A stretch of 64,000 bases of DNA from Aliidiomarina iranensis (GCF_003987135.1 NZ_PIPJ01000001.1:496001-560000); one strand, 5' to 3'; numbered from the stretch's first letter, positions 1 through 10,769 are shown. Notes: generated by a model from the letters alone, not told the origin. Made by a program: numbers and translations.

Positions 1-167
1 TCGATGCTAATAGCAATGGTTTCGTAGCGTTCAATTACCGTGTGCACCAAAGTGGGTAACAAGGCCACAGGTAAGTTATCAACACAGTAGTAGCCGAGAT
101 CTTCAAGTGCTCGAAGTGCTACGGTTTTGCCTGAGCCTGAACGGCCACTAACGATAATTAACTGCAT
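1..167 (-). CDS. rapZ: RNase adapter protein RapZ (partial, N-terminus only)
   Basis: Only the first 55 or so codons lie in the window; the gene continues past base 1. The visible N-terminus carries a P-loop, GRSGSGKT, at residues 8-15, followed by a [15 protein letters not shown] stretch typical of RapZ/YvcJ proteins. RapZ is a nucleotide-binding protein. In enterobacteria it directs RNase E to the small RNA GlmZ and so tunes glucosamine-6-phosphate supply for cell-wall synthesis. Whether it does the same here cannot be seen. Its start codon overlaps the end of ptsN by 10 bp, which fits the conserved rpoN-hpf-ptsN-rapZ order. Confidence 0.93.
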   Translation of the reverse strand, partial: MQLIIVSGRSGSGKTVALRALEDLGYYCVDNLPVALLPTLVHTVIERYETIAISI

Positions 168-628
168 GAATCGGCGGTGTATTCCTTTGTGATGAGCTCA
201 TAGAGCTCAGCGCTAGAAGTGGAATGCCGCAACGCTCGGCAGCAATCCTTTTGATTTAGTTTAGCGGCAACTGCAGATAGGGTTTGTAAATGCAGTTCCG
301 GATTATCTTTGGGTACTAATAATGCAAAGATAATATCCACTGGTTGGTTATCAATAGCATCAAAATCAACTGGCTGCGCTAAGGTAATTAACGCCGCAAC
401 CGGTTGGCCGGCATTTTCCAGCCGGCCGTGAGGGATTGCGATTCCCAGCCCAATACCCGTGCTGCCAAGGCGCTCTCGCTGCAACAAACTATCGAAAATA
501 TCAGCCTTACTCACCCCGGCTAATTTCGGCGCCACCATTTGGCTGATGAGCTCAAGAATTTTCTTTTTGCTGCTTTCTTCCACAGCAACGCGCGTACTAT
601 CTGGGCTAAGGATATCTTTTAGTTCCAT
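158..628 (-). CDS. ptsN: Nitrogen-PTS EIIA component PtsN
   Basis: This 156-residue protein is the usual length for EIIA-Ntr. The phosphorylatable histidine is His67 in the motif GIAIPHGRL. In the PTS-Ntr chain, PtsP and NPr pass phosphate to this histidine. The phosphorylation state then regulates potassium uptake, nitrogen-related genes and stress responses; no sugar is transported. It lies 4 bp downstream of hpf and overlaps rapZ by 10 bp, so it is probably cotranscribed with rpoN, as in most gammaproteobacteria. Confidence 0.95.
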   Translation of the reverse strand: MELKDILSPDSTRVAVEESSKKKILELISQMVAPKLAGVSKADIFDSLLQRERLGSTGIGLGIAIPHGRLENAGQPVAALITLAQPVDFDAIDNQPVDIIFALLVPKDNPELHLQTLSAVAAKLNQKDCCRALRHSTSSAELYELITKEYTADSCS

Positions 629-632
629 GATC

Positions 633-920
633 CTAGTGCTTACTCAACTTTTCTTTGTGTTTAATAACTTGGCGATCGAGTTTGTTGATCAGGCCATCGA
701 TTGCGGCATACATATCTTGATGCTCTGATGTGGCAAAAACTTCACCCCCGTTTAGATGTAGGGTAGCTTCCGCTTTTTGCATAAGTTTTTCAACATTCAA
801 AATCACATGAACATTATTGATGTGGTCGAAGTGGCGCTCAAGCTTGGAGAATTTGGTATCAACATAGTTTCTTAGAGCATCGGTAATATCAACATGGTGA
901 CCCGTAAGATTAATTTGCAT
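633..920 (-). CDS. hpf: Ribosome hibernation promoting factor, short form (HPF)
   Basis: The product has 95 residues, the same length as the short HPF of E. coli, and starts MQINLTGHHVDITDALRNYV. It lacks the C-terminal dimerisation domain of long HPF. The family binds the decoding region of the 30S subunit and helps form inactive 100S ribosome dimers in stationary phase. The gene sits between rpoN and ptsN with gaps of 24 and 4 bp, its standard place. Cotranscription with rpoN is inferred from the spacing. Confidence 0.95.
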   Translation of the reverse strand: MQINLTGHHVDITDALRNYVDTKFSKLERHFDHINNVHVILNVEKLMQKAEATLHLNGGEVFATSEHQDMYAAIDGLINKLDRQVIKHKEKLSKH

Positions 921-944
921 AGCACATCTTCCTTCTATTGATAG

Positions 945-2300
945 TTAAAGCAGACTCTTCCGTTGACTCGAAGGCGGGATGTTGAGTGATTCCCGGTACT
1001 TCGCAATGGTCCGTCTTGCTACTTGGATACCCTGGTCAGCCAATAATTGAGCAAGTTTATTGTCACTTAATGGCTTCCCCGGATTCTCCGCTGCAATCAA
1101 CTTGCGAATTAACGCTCGGATTGCAGTAGATGAATACTCGCCCCCTTCATCAGTGCTGACATGGCTAGAGAAAAAATACTTCAGCTCAAAAACACCTTGT
1201 GGGGAATGCATGAACTTTTGCGTGGTTACTCGCGAAATGGTTGATTCATGCATATCTATACTATCTGCGACATCACTTAGAATCATTGGTTTCATTGATT
1301 CTGGACCATACTCAAAGAATGCCTGTTGTCGTTGCACGATACAATGGGCAACTTTAAGTAAAGTTTCATTTCTACTTTCAATACTTTTAATAAACCAGCG
1401 CGCTTCTTGCAAGTGTTGTTTGATATATTCTGCGTCGCCACTACTACAGTTTTCGTTACTTTTACTACTTCCCATTGCTGCATAGGTTTGGTTTACGCGC
1501 AACCTAGGTGCTGAGGCAGGGTGAAGTTCAGCAATCCAGCGGCCTTGATGTTTGCGAACCTGAATGTCGGGAATAACGTAGTTGGAATCGCCACTAGAAA
1601 AACTATCACCCGGTCGCGGATTTAAATTTTGTAAAAGTGCAAGAACATCGCGAATAACCGCTTCTTTTAAACGTGATTTTCGTGCCAATGTTCGATAATC
1701 GTGCTTGCCAAGCAGATCCAGATAATTATCAACTACATTCTTTGTGGCAGCGAGTGCTGGAGTATCTTTAGGTAATTGTTCGAGCTGCAGTAGTAAGCAC
1801 TCACGTACTGTGCGTGATGCCACACCAATGGGTTCGAAGTTTTGAATGCGCTTTAACACCATGGTAACTTCAGCACCGGTTATTTCATCATCTTGCTGTT
1901 GTGCGGCTTCTAGAACCTCATCAAGGGATTGCGTTAAATAGCCACTATCATCGATTGCATCGATGATGATTAATGCGATTTGTTCATCGGTTTCGGAGAA
2001 GTGAGAAAGGCGCATTTGCCAAAGTAGGTAATCTTGCAGCGATTCGTTAGTTTCGCCTTGATAAATATAATCATCTTCGGCAGCGATGCCTGAGCTTGTG
2101 GATATGCCGGCCGACAAGTTTTGTTCCCAGTTAGGCGTGTGTTCTTCTTCGGGCAATTCCAGTAATGGGTTGTTTTCCAGCGCCTCTTGAATTTCTTGTT
2201 GCAGCTCTAAAGACGACAGCTGTAACAGCCGAATTGCTTGTTGCAACTGCGGTGTCATGGTTAGGTTTTGGCCAAACTTCAGCTGCAAGCCTTGCTTCAT
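945..2300 (-). CDS. rpoN: RNA polymerase sigma-54 factor RpoN
   Basis: A 451-residue sigma-54. The N-terminal region I is glutamine- and leucine-rich ([20 protein letters not shown]), as needed for contact with AAA+ activators. An acidic region II follows at about residues 50-110. The C-terminus holds the DNA-binding RpoN box [10 protein letters not shown] at residues 428-437, which reads the -24 promoter element. Sigma-54 directs transcription of nitrogen, motility and other genes that need an enhancer-binding protein. It is somewhat shorter than the 477 residues of the E. coli protein, mainly in the acidic region. It lies 88 bp downstream of lptB. Confidence 0.97.
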   Translation of the reverse strand: MKQGLQLKFGQNLTMTPQLQQAIRLLQLSSLELQQEIQEALENNPLLELPEEEHTPNWEQNLSAGISTSSGIAAEDDYIYQGETNESLQDYLLWQMRLSHFSETDEQIALIIIDAIDDSGYLTQSLDEVLEAAQQQDDEITGAEVTMVLKRIQNFEPIGVASRTVRECLLLQLEQLPKDTPALAATKNVVDNYLDLLGKHDYRTLARKSRLKEAVIRDVLALLQNLNPRPGDSFSSGDSNYVIPDIQVRKHQGRWIAELHPASAPRLRVNQTYAAMGSSKSNENCSSGDAEYIKQHLQEARWFIKSIESRNETLLKVAHCIVQRQQAFFEYGPESMKPMILSDVADSIDMHESTISRVTTQKFMHSPQGVFELKYFFSSHVSTDEGGEYSSTAIRALIRKLIAAENPGKPLSDNKLAQLLADQGIQVARRTIAKYRESLNIPPSSQRKSLL

Positions 2301-2388
2301 TGACTTCGTATCTCTCGCTGTTTGCGGGTGAATTTAGTGTATCTTACAAATACGATGCATACCTATATGATGGGTGCACTGGCAAAAA

Positions 2389-3114
2389 TTACAAGGTGAA
2401 TTGATCGCCTAAGTACACGTCTTTCACTTGCTGATTGGCCAAAACCTCATCGGCAGTGCCTTTTGCAATCAGATTACCTTGGCTCACAATATACGCAGTT
2501 TCGCACACAGAGAGCGTTTCTCGAACATTGTGATCAGTTATCAAAACGCCAATCCCGCGATCACTGAGTTGTTGGATAATTTTTTTAATATCCAATACCG
2601 AGATAGGGTCAACACCGGCGAAAGGCTCATCAAGAAGTATGAATTTTGGTTCAGCGGCTAGGGCACGGGCTATTTCAACGCGCCGTCGCTCACCACCAGA
2701 TAAGCTCATGCCTAAATTATCGATGATATGGCTGATATGAAATTCGTTCACGAGCTCATCGAGCTTATCTTCGCGCTGGCTATTATTTAGCTCTTTGCGA
2801 GTTTGCAAAATAGCCATAATATTATCGCGCACACTGAGCTTCCGAAATACCGAGGCCTCTTGCGGCAAATAACCAATGCCCTTGCGCGCTCGCGCATGCA
2901 TCGGCAGCAAGGTAATATCTTCATCATCAAGCAGAATCTGGCCATTATCGTTGGTAACTAGGCCCACGATCATATAGAAAGTTGTTGTTTTACCGGCGCC
3001 ATTCGGGCCGAGTAATCCAACAACTTGGCCTGCTGCAACATCGATACTTACATCTTTAACGACGCTGCGGCCTTTATAAGCTTTCGCTAGGTGCTTAGCT
3101 TTTAGTGTTGTCAT
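2389..3114 (-). CDS. lptB: LPS export ABC transporter ATPase LptB
   Basis: A 241-residue ABC ATPase with Walker A GPNGAGKT at residues 36-43, signature [15 protein letters not shown] and Walker [14 protein letters not shown]. LptB dimers on the cytoplasmic face, with LptF and LptG, pull LPS out of the inner membrane and push it along the LptC-LptA bridge. The gene follows lptA by 2 bp and precedes rpoN, the canonical order. LptF/G are not in this window; in this group they are usually encoded elsewhere. Confidence 0.97.
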   Translation of the reverse strand: MTTLKAKHLAKAYKGRSVVKDVSIDVAAGQVVGLLGPNGAGKTTTFYMIVGLVTNDNGQILLDDEDITLLPMHARARKGIGYLPQEASVFRKLSVRDNIMAILQTRKELNNSQREDKLDELVNEFHISHIIDNLGMSLSGGERRRVEIARALAAEPKFILLDEPFAGVDPISVLDIKKIIQQLSDRGIGVLITDHNVRETLSVCETAYIVSQGNLIAKGTADEVLANQQVKDVYLGDQFTL

Positions 3115-3116
3115 GC

Positions 3117-3767
3117 TTAATTTTGCTCATTTTCTGTGCGTGAACGCGGCCGGAATATTGTTTCTACTTGTTCTTCGCCGCGGGTGGCGCTTACTTGCAT
3201 TGTCTCTACATAGTAAGTGATGTTTTCGGCACGTACTGAGTTTCCCTCTTGAGTTAATTCAGCGGCGCCTACCAGTTTCAATATACGATTTGTGGCATCG
3301 TATTCAATACGATTTGCATACGCGTTCACAATCATGCCCGGCTCAATTTCTTGTTCGTAGGTGGCAGGGCCTTCGCCATTACCTTCTAAAATAAACAGCT
3401 CATCTTCACCGGTGTTGGTTTCGAAGCCGGTTACTGAAAGCGTGTGGGCGGTGATGCGCATGCTACCTTGGGTGATGCGCACATTGCCGCTCGCCCGATA
3501 AACGTTTTCAGCTAAATCGAGAAGATCATTATCGGCTAGAATTCGAATTGGCGCGGCAAAATCCCGCGCTAGGGTTGTGCCGCGTGCGTTTTCGGAAGCT
3601 TCAGCTACGGGCTGTTGCTCTTGCTCCTGCGCTGAAGGCTCTTGTTGCCCCGCTGAAGGCTCTTGTTCCTGCGCTGAAGGCTCTTGTTCCAGCGCTGAAG
3701 GCTCTTGCGCGCTTGCGCTCGCCAAGCTAAGGGCGAGCAGAGCGAGGATAGTAAATGGTTTCAACAT
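3117..3767 (-). CDS. lptA: Periplasmic LPS-bridge protein LptA with heptad-repeat insert
   Basis: A 216-residue protein with a signal peptide (residues 1-20, cleaved near SASA-Q) and an OstA/LptA beta-jellyroll domain from about residue 65 to 200. LptA polymerises into the periplasmic bridge that carries LPS from LptC to LptD. The oddity is a stretch at residues 22-49 made of four EPSAxxQ heptads, coded by a 21-bp tandem repeat just after the cleavage site; most LptA proteins lack this. The start overlaps lptC by 41 bp, and a GGAG Shine-Dalgarno lies about 10 bp upstream, so the start is well supported. Confidence 0.94.
   Translation of the reverse strand: MLKPFTILALLALSLASASAQEPSALEQEPSAQEQEPSAGQQEPSAQEQEQQPVAEASENARGTTLARDFAAPIRILADNDLLDLAENVYRASGNVRITQGSMRITAHTLSVTGFETNTGEDELFILEGNGEGPATYEQEIEPGMIVNAYANRIEYDATNRILKLVGAAELTQEGNSVRAENITYYVETMQVSATRGEEQVETIFRPRSRTENEQN
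3625..3708 (-). repeat. Four-copy 21-bp tandem repeat inside lptA
   Basis: Four head-to-tail 21-bp units run at 3625-3645, 3646-3666, 3667-3687 and 3688-3708. They share the core gctgaaggctcttg and differ by only a few bases. Each unit encodes one EPSAxxQ heptad, so gain or loss of a unit would keep the lptA frame. The near identity at DNA level suggests recent slippage. Confidence 0.95.
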
Positions 3768-4320
3768 GATGGATAAGCTCCAGTTGCTGTGCTTCTAAAT
3801 CAACGCGCATGCCATTGCCGTTAACGATAAATTGCGTACCCTCAATGGTAACAGGGGAATCGGTGTGCATGGTACGATTTTGTAAATCGATGTAAATAAA
3901 ATCAGTTCGAATTTCATCGATGTATCCCGTATTCGAAAGATTCAGCACTAATACATTGTCTTCTAGCTCTAGGCGTTCACCTTCATAGTATCGACCTGTG
4001 TTCGCCGATACCTCCCAAATACTGCCTGTTTCCGCTGGATTCACCGCTAGTTCATCCAAATAAGTGATATAAACTGGGTTTTCGAGGTTAGTGAGGTTGA
4101 GTGCACTGAAATGAGCCATGTGATCAGCGCGGATTTGTTGCGCAAGGCGGCCATCGGATTCGAATACTCGAGTTTCCAAGCCGGTAGCAGTGAAATCGGG
4201 AATTAAGGCTTCACTGTTTTGGTCAAGCTCGATAGTTTCTTCATCATCAAACGCATTCCAAAGAATGATGGCGGCGATTAACGCCAGAAGAAGAATGATA
4301 ACGATGCTGCGCCGATTCAC
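3727..4320 (-). CDS. lptC: LPS export protein LptC
   Basis: A 197-residue bitopic protein with one N-terminal membrane anchor at residues 4-22 (RSIVIILLLALIAAIILW) and a periplasmic beta-jellyroll. It receives LPS from the LptBFG transporter and hands it to LptA. The length is close to the 191 residues of E. coli LptC. Its start overlaps kdsC by 4 bp (ATGA) and its end overlaps lptA by 41 bp, which implies translational coupling. Confidence 0.95.
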   Translation of the reverse strand: MNRRSIVIILLLALIAAIILWNAFDDEETIELDQNSEALIPDFTATGLETRVFESDGRLAQQIRADHMAHFSALNLTNLENPVYITYLDELAVNPAETGSIWEVSANTGRYYEGERLELEDNVLVLNLSNTGYIDEIRTDFIYIDLQNRTMHTDSPVTIEGTQFIVNGNGMRVDLEAQQLELIHHVETIYYPRSARP

Positions 4321-4886
4321 GTGCTACTCTCCTGCACCTGATGCAACAAGCCTTGGCTCAATAAGAGTAAATCAGCAATTTCACGTACAGCGCCAAAACC
4401 GCCGCGCTGTTGTGTTACGTAATGCGCTCGCTGCTGCACTTGCGGATGGCCATCAAAAACACTGAATGCCAAATGTGAGCCGCCGAAAAGCGCTAAATCT
4501 GGCGTATCATCACCAACACTGGCGGTGTATTCTGGGCCGATGCCAAGATTTGCTTGCAACTCCGTTAACGCCTCGGCTTTATTGTGCTGCCCTTGGTAAA
4601 TGTGTTTTACACCTAAAGCCTGCATTCGGCTTTGCACAATGTTCGAAGATCGCCCGGTAATCACTGCAACCTCGATGCCGGCCGTTAATAAAGCCTTTAC
4701 CCCAAGGCCATCGCGAGTATGAAAGGCTTTCAGTTCCTCACCTTGATCACCGAGGTAAATACGGCCGTCAGAAAAAACGCCATCAACATCGCACACCAGT
4801 AATTTTACCGCGCGAAAACGGCCCATTAAATCGTTATGGATATCACCATACCAAGTTGTGACGTAAGCACTCGATGCTGATTTCAT
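4317..4886 (-). CDS. kdsC: 3-deoxy-D-manno-octulosonate 8-phosphate phosphatase KdsC
   Basis: A 189-residue HAD-family phosphatase. The catalytic motif CDVDGVFSDG supplies the nucleophile Asp33 and acid/base Asp35; the later motif GDDTPDLALFGG binds magnesium. It hydrolyses Kdo-8-phosphate to free Kdo, the sugar that links lipid A to the LPS core. The short cap-less form matches the tetrameric KdsC type. It overlaps kdsD by 1 bp (TAATG) and lptC by 4 bp. Confidence 0.96.
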   Translation of the reverse strand: MKSASSAYVTTWYGDIHNDLMGRFRAVKLLVCDVDGVFSDGRIYLGDQGEELKAFHTRDGLGVKALLTAGIEVAVITGRSSNIVQSRMQALGVKHIYQGQHNKAEALTELQANLGIGPEYTASVGDDTPDLALFGGSHLAFSVFDGHPQVQQRAHYVTQQRGGFGAVREIADLLLLSQGLLHQVQESST

Positions 4887-5878
4887 TAAATTACCCCTGC
4901 CCGCAAGAGATCGTGCATGTTGAAAGCGCCAACCACGGTTTTATCCTTATCTAACACAATCAAGCCATTAATTTTACGCGTTTCCATCAGTTTGAGGGCT
5001 TCGGCCGCTAAGGTATTAGGTGTTGTGGTGATACACCCTGTGGTCATTACCTCAGCAATTTTGGTTTGATGGATATCCACGCGCTGATCAAGGATGCGTC
5101 GCAAATCACCATCGGTGAATAGGCCCAGCAAACGGTTTTCGGCATCAACGATGGTTGTCATGCCTAAGCCTTTTTGCGATATCTCCAATAGTGCTTCGGT
5201 GATGATGGCATCACTTGTAATTTTTGGCACACGCTCATCGGCATGCATAATATCGCTTACTCGCAACAGCAAGCGTTTGCCTAAACTACCGCCGGGATGA
5301 GAAAGCGCAAAATCATTCGCAGTAAACCCACGCGCGTGCAGCAAGGCTACCGCCAGCGCATCGCCCATTACTAAGGTTGCGGTAGTGCTTGCGGTGGGCG
5401 CTAAACCCAGTGGGCAGGCCTCTTCACTAACCGCTACGTTTAAATGCACATCAGCAAGTTTAGCTAGGGTTGATTCCGGTTGCCCGGTGAGCGCCACTAA
5501 AGGAACACCAAGGCGTTTGATCACGGGCAGAATACTCAAAACTTCATGAGTTTCACCGGAATTCGAGATGGCGATTACCGTATCTTGTGGCGTGATCATA
5601 CCTAAATCACCGTGGCTCGCTTCGCCAGGGTGCACAAAAAATGCAGGGGTGCCGGTGCTGGCTAGGGTAGCTGCGATCTTTCCGCCGATATGGCCAGATT
5701 TCCCCATACCAGTAACAACCACACGGCCTTTACAGCGAATGAGTAATTGGCAGGCATTGGCAAAATCATCATTAATTGCGGTTTGCATTGCCTGAATTGC
5801 GGCAGTTTCAATTTCTAGAACCCGCTTGCCTTGCCAAATGTAGCCTTCGGCAGATGCGGGTGAGATATGTTCAGCCAT
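4886..5878 (-). CDS. kdsD: D-arabinose 5-phosphate isomerase KdsD
   Basis: A 330-residue protein with an N-terminal SIS domain (GMGKSGHIGGKIAATLAS, then HPGEASHGDLG) and two C-terminal CBS domains at about residues 208-265 and 275-330. It converts ribulose 5-phosphate to arabinose 5-phosphate, the first step of Kdo synthesis. It is the first gene of the minus-strand kds-lpt-rpoN run, with an AGAGGAA/AGGGAT ribosome-binding region just upstream. The calcium/sodium antiporter gene yrbG, which precedes kdsD in E. coli, is absent; a divergent TetR gene is there instead. Confidence 0.96.
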   Translation of the reverse strand: MAEHISPASAEGYIWQGKRVLEIETAAIQAMQTAINDDFANACQLLIRCKGRVVVTGMGKSGHIGGKIAATLASTGTPAFFVHPGEASHGDLGMITPQDTVIAISNSGETHEVLSILPVIKRLGVPLVALTGQPESTLAKLADVHLNVAVSEEACPLGLAPTASTTATLVMGDALAVALLHARGFTANDFALSHPGGSLGKRLLLRVSDIMHADERVPKITSDAIITEALLEISQKGLGMTTIVDAENRLLGLFTDGDLRRILDQRVDIHQTKIAEVMTTGCITTTPNTLAAEALKLMETRKINGLIVLDKDKTVVGAFNMHDLLRAGVI

Positions 5879-6126
5879 AGATCCCTATTCCTCTTTTGCA
5901 ACGTATTCATTGGCTATTCGGCACGTTATGTACACGCTCGCGATATTCGCTGTGCCAATGTTCGTGTGCTTCCAATATGCTGCAAGTATACCATCGCTTG
6001 CACTTAAATCAGCTATTCTCTGGTGGTTTCTCAATGAATGCAATTGCAACACTGATTCGCTGTTTGAGAAAAAGGCCAAGTAATGATAGTTTACCGGATA
6101 GACGGTTTTCATAATGGGTATCTAAT

Positions 6127-6732
6127 ATGACAGCAGTAAAGAAAACAAATCGCGGCGGCAGACCAAGCAAACGTGATTATATCCTCAAGCAAGCGGAACT
6201 TCTGGTGCAGGAGCAAGGCGCTTCGAATCTAACCTTTGATTCGTTAACTGAGAAAACAGGCATCAGCAAAGGCGGTTTGCTGTATCACTTTGCCAGCAAG
6301 GAAGCCCTAATCGTTGCCATGTTGGAGCGCTACATCGGTATGCGCGAGGCGCGCACGGAGGAGCTGATCAATGAGGGTATTTCTGGGCCAAATGCGGAAA
6401 TAAAAGCGGTTATCCTTGGTGAGTTGAATGTGCCGCAATCGATGCTGGCTGTTGATAGTGCGATTATTGCCGCAGCGGCAAATAACCCGGCCTTGTTAGA
6501 ACCGGTAAAACACAAGTTTGAAGAACTGTGGGCAACGCTAAATGCCAGCGAAAGTGGCGGTGCGCGTGCGCAAGCGGTTTGGAAAGCTGCTGTTGGCGAT
6601 CGTTTATTACGGCAATTTGGTTTGCTCGATAGCGAAAGCCCAGAGCAACGGGAAGCGTTTATTGCAGAAATGATGGCCTTACTCGATGCGCCAGATTTAA
6701 CCAAAGATAATTCCGATAGTGTATTCGGCTAA
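6127..6732 (+). CDS. TetR/AcrR-family transcriptional regulator
   Basis: A 201-residue one-component regulator. The N-terminal helix-turn-helix spans about residues 18-62, with the typical LTEKTGISKGGLLYHFASKEAL recognition region split around residues 41-62. The C-terminal ligand domain is of the kind often annotated TetR_C_37, and the ligand is unknown. It lies between the divergent kdsD operon (248 bp away) and the mla operon (88 bp downstream). Control of one or both is an attractive guess, but no proven operator was found. It is not part of the conserved E. coli-like kds/mla locus, so it may be a lineage-specific insertion. Confidence 0.85.
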   Translation: MTAVKKTNRGGRPSKRDYILKQAELLVQEQGASNLTFDSLTEKTGISKGGLLYHFASKEALIVAMLERYIGMREARTEELINEGISGPNAEIKAVILGELNVPQSMLAVDSAIIAAAANNPALLEPVKHKFEELWATLNASESGGARAQAVWKAAVGDRLLRQFGLLDSESPEQREAFIAEMMALLDAPDLTKDNSDSVFG

Positions 6733-6748
6733 ATAGGCTTTAGCCGAA
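6724..6748. promoter_or_regulatory. Perfect 10-bp inverted repeat over the tetR stop codon
   Basis: TTCGGCTAAA at 6724-6733 pairs perfectly with TTTAGCCGAA at 6739-6748 across a 5-nt loop. The tetR stop codon lies inside the left arm. No T-run follows, so it is a weak intrinsic terminator at best. Its position just upstream of a possible mla promoter would also suit an operator. Confidence 0.55.
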
Positions 6749-6754
6749 CGAAGG

Positions 6755-6785
6755 TTGCCGCTGTTACCCTTATCAATGGTATAAT
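6755..6785 (+). promoter_or_regulatory. Possible sigma-70 promoter for the mla operon
   Basis: A perfect -10 hexamer TATAAT lies at 6780-6785. The best -35 candidate is TTGCCG at 6755-6760, but the 19-bp spacer is longer than ideal. It lies about 35 bp upstream of the mlaF start, so a short leader is expected. Confidence 0.5.
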
Positions 6786-6819
6786 CAGCTGCAATGCGAA
6801 ATGGCATACGAGGCACTAA

Positions 6820-7626
6820 GTGGACAATTTAGTAGAAGTAAAGGATATATATTTCAAGCGCGGCGATACCTTGATTTATGAAGATGTATCAGTGCAAGTG
6901 CCGCGGGGTAAAGTAACGGCCATTATGGGGCCCAGTGGTTGCGGCAAAACCACACTCTTGCGTTTGATTGGTGGTCAATTAAAACCACAAAAGGGCAGTA
7001 TTCGCTTCGCCGATTATGAAATCACCGAGCTTGGGCGAAACCAATTATTCGAAGCGCGCAAGCGTATGAGTATGTTGTTTCAAAGTGGTGCGCTGTTTAG
7101 TGATATTACCGTGTTTGAGAACGTGGCGTTTCCGCTGCGGGAACACACTAACCTACCGGAAAACATTATCGCTACTGTGGTGAAAATGAAGCTAGAGGCC
7201 GTTGGTTTGCGCGGCGCTGGGAAATTATTCCCACAAGAGTTATCCGGCGGGATGGCAAGGCGAGCCGCGCTGGCACGTTCGATAGCACTCGACCCAGAGC
7301 TTATCATGTACGATGAGCCGTTCGCGGGGCAAGATCCTATTTCCATGGGTATGTTAGTGAAGCTTATCCGCTCCTTAAATAGCACCCTTGGGCTTACTTC
7401 CATTGTTGTTTCCCATGATATTCATGAGGTGATGAGTATCGCAGATCATGTGGTGATACTGGCGAACAAAACAGTGGTTGGGCAAGGAACGCCGGAAGAG
7501 TTAAAGCGAGATGGCAATGATTTAGTGCAGCAGTTTCTCCGTGGTGAAGCTGATGGCCCAGTGCCATTCCATTATGCTGCCTCCGAGTATGAAAGTGATT
7601 TGTTGGCAGGAGGCCAGAAGAAATGA
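6820..7626 (+). CDS. mlaF: Phospholipid ABC transporter ATPase MlaF
   Basis: A 268-residue ABC ATPase with Walker A GPSGCGKT at residues 37-44, signature [15 protein letters not shown] and Walker [14 protein letters not shown]. Together with MlaE, MlaD and MlaB it forms the inner-membrane complex that moves phospholipids to keep the outer membrane asymmetric. The start is GTG, with a cGAGG ribosome-binding site about 8 bp upstream; the sequence [10 protein letters not shown] aligns with the family start. It overlaps mlaE by 4 bp. Confidence 0.95.
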   Translation: MDNLVEVKDIYFKRGDTLIYEDVSVQVPRGKVTAIMGPSGCGKTTLLRLIGGQLKPQKGSIRFADYEITELGRNQLFEARKRMSMLFQSGALFSDITVFENVAFPLREHTNLPENIIATVVKMKLEAVGLRGAGKLFPQELSGGMARRAALARSIALDPELIMYDEPFAGQDPISMGMLVKLIRSLNSTLGLTSIVVSHDIHEVMSIADHVVILANKTVVGQGTPEELKRDGNDLVQQFLRGEADGPVPFHYAASEYESDLLAGGQKK

Positions 7627-8396
7627 CATTTTTTATTAAAATTGGCCGCAATACCCTAAATATTTTGCAGGGCGTAGGCGCGGCATCAATTATGCTTTTC
7701 CAAGCCTTAGTGGGTAAACCAGAGCCACGGAAAATGTTCCCGTTGCTCATTCGCCAGTTGTATGTGGTGGGTGTGCAATCGATGCTAATTATCCTCATTT
7801 CCGGTTTGTTTATCGGCATGGTGCTGGGGCTGCAAGGTTATACCATTCTGGTAGATTTTGGTGCTGAGCAAGCCTTGGGGCCAATGGTAGCGTTATCCTT
7901 GCTGCGCGAATTGGGGCCGGTAGTTACAGCGCTCTTGTTTGCTGGCCGGGCGGGCTCGGCGTTAACAGCTGAAATTGGCCTAATGCGAGCTACAGAACAA
8001 CTTTCTAGCTTGGAAATGATGGCTGTGGACCCGTTACGCCGCGTAGTGGCACCGCGCTTTTGGGCTGGTTTTATCAGCATGCCGCTACTGGCGCTGATGT
8101 TTAGTGCTGTGGGTATCTATGGCGGCTTCCTTGTAGGTGTGCAGTGGCTAGGGGTCGATGATGGTGCGTTCTGGTCGGTGATGCAGGCCAGCGTTGAGTG
8201 GCAAAACGATATTCTTAATGGTTTTATTAAAAGTTTAGTATTCGCAATCGTTGTAACCTGGATCGCGCTTTACAAGGGTTATACCGCAGCACCTACCTCG
8301 CCGGGAATTAGCGCCGCCACTACACAAACTGTAGTGTATAGCTCGCTAGCCGTGTTGGGTTTGGATTTTGTTTTGACAGCAGTGATGTTCGGGTGA
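7623..8396 (+). CDS. mlaE: Phospholipid ABC transporter permease MlaE
   Basis: A 257-residue MlaE/YrbE permease with an amphipathic N-terminus and about five hydrophobic segments. The conserved block [20 protein letters not shown] is present, as is the ATPase-coupling region that follows ([21 protein letters not shown]). Two copies form the membrane channel of the Mla complex. The ATG overlaps the mlaF stop by 4 bp, and mlaD starts 3 bp after its end. Confidence 0.95.
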   Translation: MTFFIKIGRNTLNILQGVGAASIMLFQALVGKPEPRKMFPLLIRQLYVVGVQSMLIILISGLFIGMVLGLQGYTILVDFGAEQALGPMVALSLLRELGPVVTALLFAGRAGSALTAEIGLMRATEQLSSLEMMAVDPLRRVVAPRFWAGFISMPLLALMFSAVGIYGGFLVGVQWLGVDDGAFWSVMQASVEWQNDILNGFIKSLVFAIVVTWIALYKGYTAAPTSPGISAATTQTVVYSSLAVLGLDFVLTAVMFG

Positions 8397-8399
8397 TTT

Positions 8400-8867
8400 A
8401 TGGAAACGCGTAAAATTGAATTATTAGTAGGTGTGTTTATTTCGGCTGCGGTAGTAGCGTTGATATTTTTAGCGTTGCAGGTGGCTAATCAAAGCAGTGC
8501 TATGCGAGGCGAAACTTACACGCTATATGCCAATTTCGATAATATTGGTGGATTAAAAGTTCGTTCGCCAGTGAAAGTAGGTGGTGTAGTTGTTGGCCGA
8601 GTTGCAAATATTGAACTGGATCCAGAGTATTTTGAAGCCGTAGTGGAATTGCAGATTAGTAAATCATTTTCTCAGTTCCCAGAAACTAGCAGTGCTTCGA
8701 TTCTTACTTCAGGGTTGTTGGGCGAGCAGTATATCGGTTTAGAACCCGGCTTTATGGACGATGATGTATTCGTTTTAGAAGACGGCGATTCAATTTTTAG
8801 TACCAATTCAGCAGTGGTGCTTGAGGAACTTATCGGCCAATTCTTGTTTAGCCAAGGTGACAATTAA
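8400..8867 (+). CDS. mlaD: MCE-domain lipid-binding protein MlaD
   Basis: A 155-residue protein with one N-terminal membrane anchor (about residues 8-28) and a single MCE domain (TLYANFDNIGGLKVRSPVKV, then GLLGEQYIGLEPGF). MlaD forms a hexameric ring in the periplasm that passes phospholipid between MlaE and the carrier MlaC. E. coli MlaD has 183 residues; the difference is the disordered C-terminal tail, so the functional core ending LIGQFLFSQGD is complete. The next gene starts 1 bp later and is mlaB, not mlaC. Confidence 0.94.
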   Translation: METRKIELLVGVFISAAVVALIFLALQVANQSSAMRGETYTLYANFDNIGGLKVRSPVKVGGVVVGRVANIELDPEYFEAVVELQISKSFSQFPETSSASILTSGLLGEQYIGLEPGFMDDDVFVLEDGDSIFSTNSAVVLEELIGQFLFSQGDN

Positions 8868-8868
8868 G

Positions 8869-9183
8869 ATGGCAGATTTGAGTTTTGAAGTGCAGGATGA
8901 TGGTGTTCATGTTGCTGGGAAGCTGAACCGAGATAACGTGGGCGATGCCTGGCGCTCTCGCCACGATTGGCTTGGTGAGAGTGGCGAACTCGTTTTGGAT
9001 TTTAGCAGTGTAGAGCAGGTGGATTCCTCTGGCATTGCCATGCTTATTCAATTAATTGCTGAGCTTTCTGCTAGCGAGCGCTCACTCTCTTTACGTAATA
9101 CCAACAATCAACTGCGGCAATTTGCTGAGGTGAGTGGCGTTACCGAGCTGCTTTCGTTAAGCTATGAAGATACAGAACAGTAA
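8869..9183 (+). CDS. mlaB: STAS-domain Mla subunit MlaB
   Basis: A 104-residue STAS-domain protein with the characteristic VDSSGIAMLIQLIAE loop and helix, which in E. coli MlaB contacts the MlaF ATPase and is needed for complex stability. The start at 8869 was chosen because it follows the mlaD stop by 1 bp, sits behind the AAGGTGA sequence and gives the normal length. An in-frame start at 8821 would overlap mlaD by 47 bp and adds residues unlike the family. In E. coli mlaC lies between mlaD and mlaB; here there is no room for it. Confidence 0.9.
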   Translation: MADLSFEVQDDGVHVAGKLNRDNVGDAWRSRHDWLGESGELVLDFSSVEQVDSSGIAMLIQLIAELSASERSLSLRNTNNQLRQFAEVSGVTELLSLSYEDTEQ

Positions 9184-9198
9184 CCAACGGATAAGCTC

Positions 9199-10769
<1,571 letters not shown>

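Noticed and set aside
3577-3798. A 73-codon plus-strand frame with a very Cys-rich, metallothionein-like product opposite lptA
   Set aside because: It is the antisense of the LptA tandem repeat, and its Cys pattern follows from the repeated EPSAxxQ codons. It has no ribosome-binding site and lies wholly across lptA and the end of lptC.
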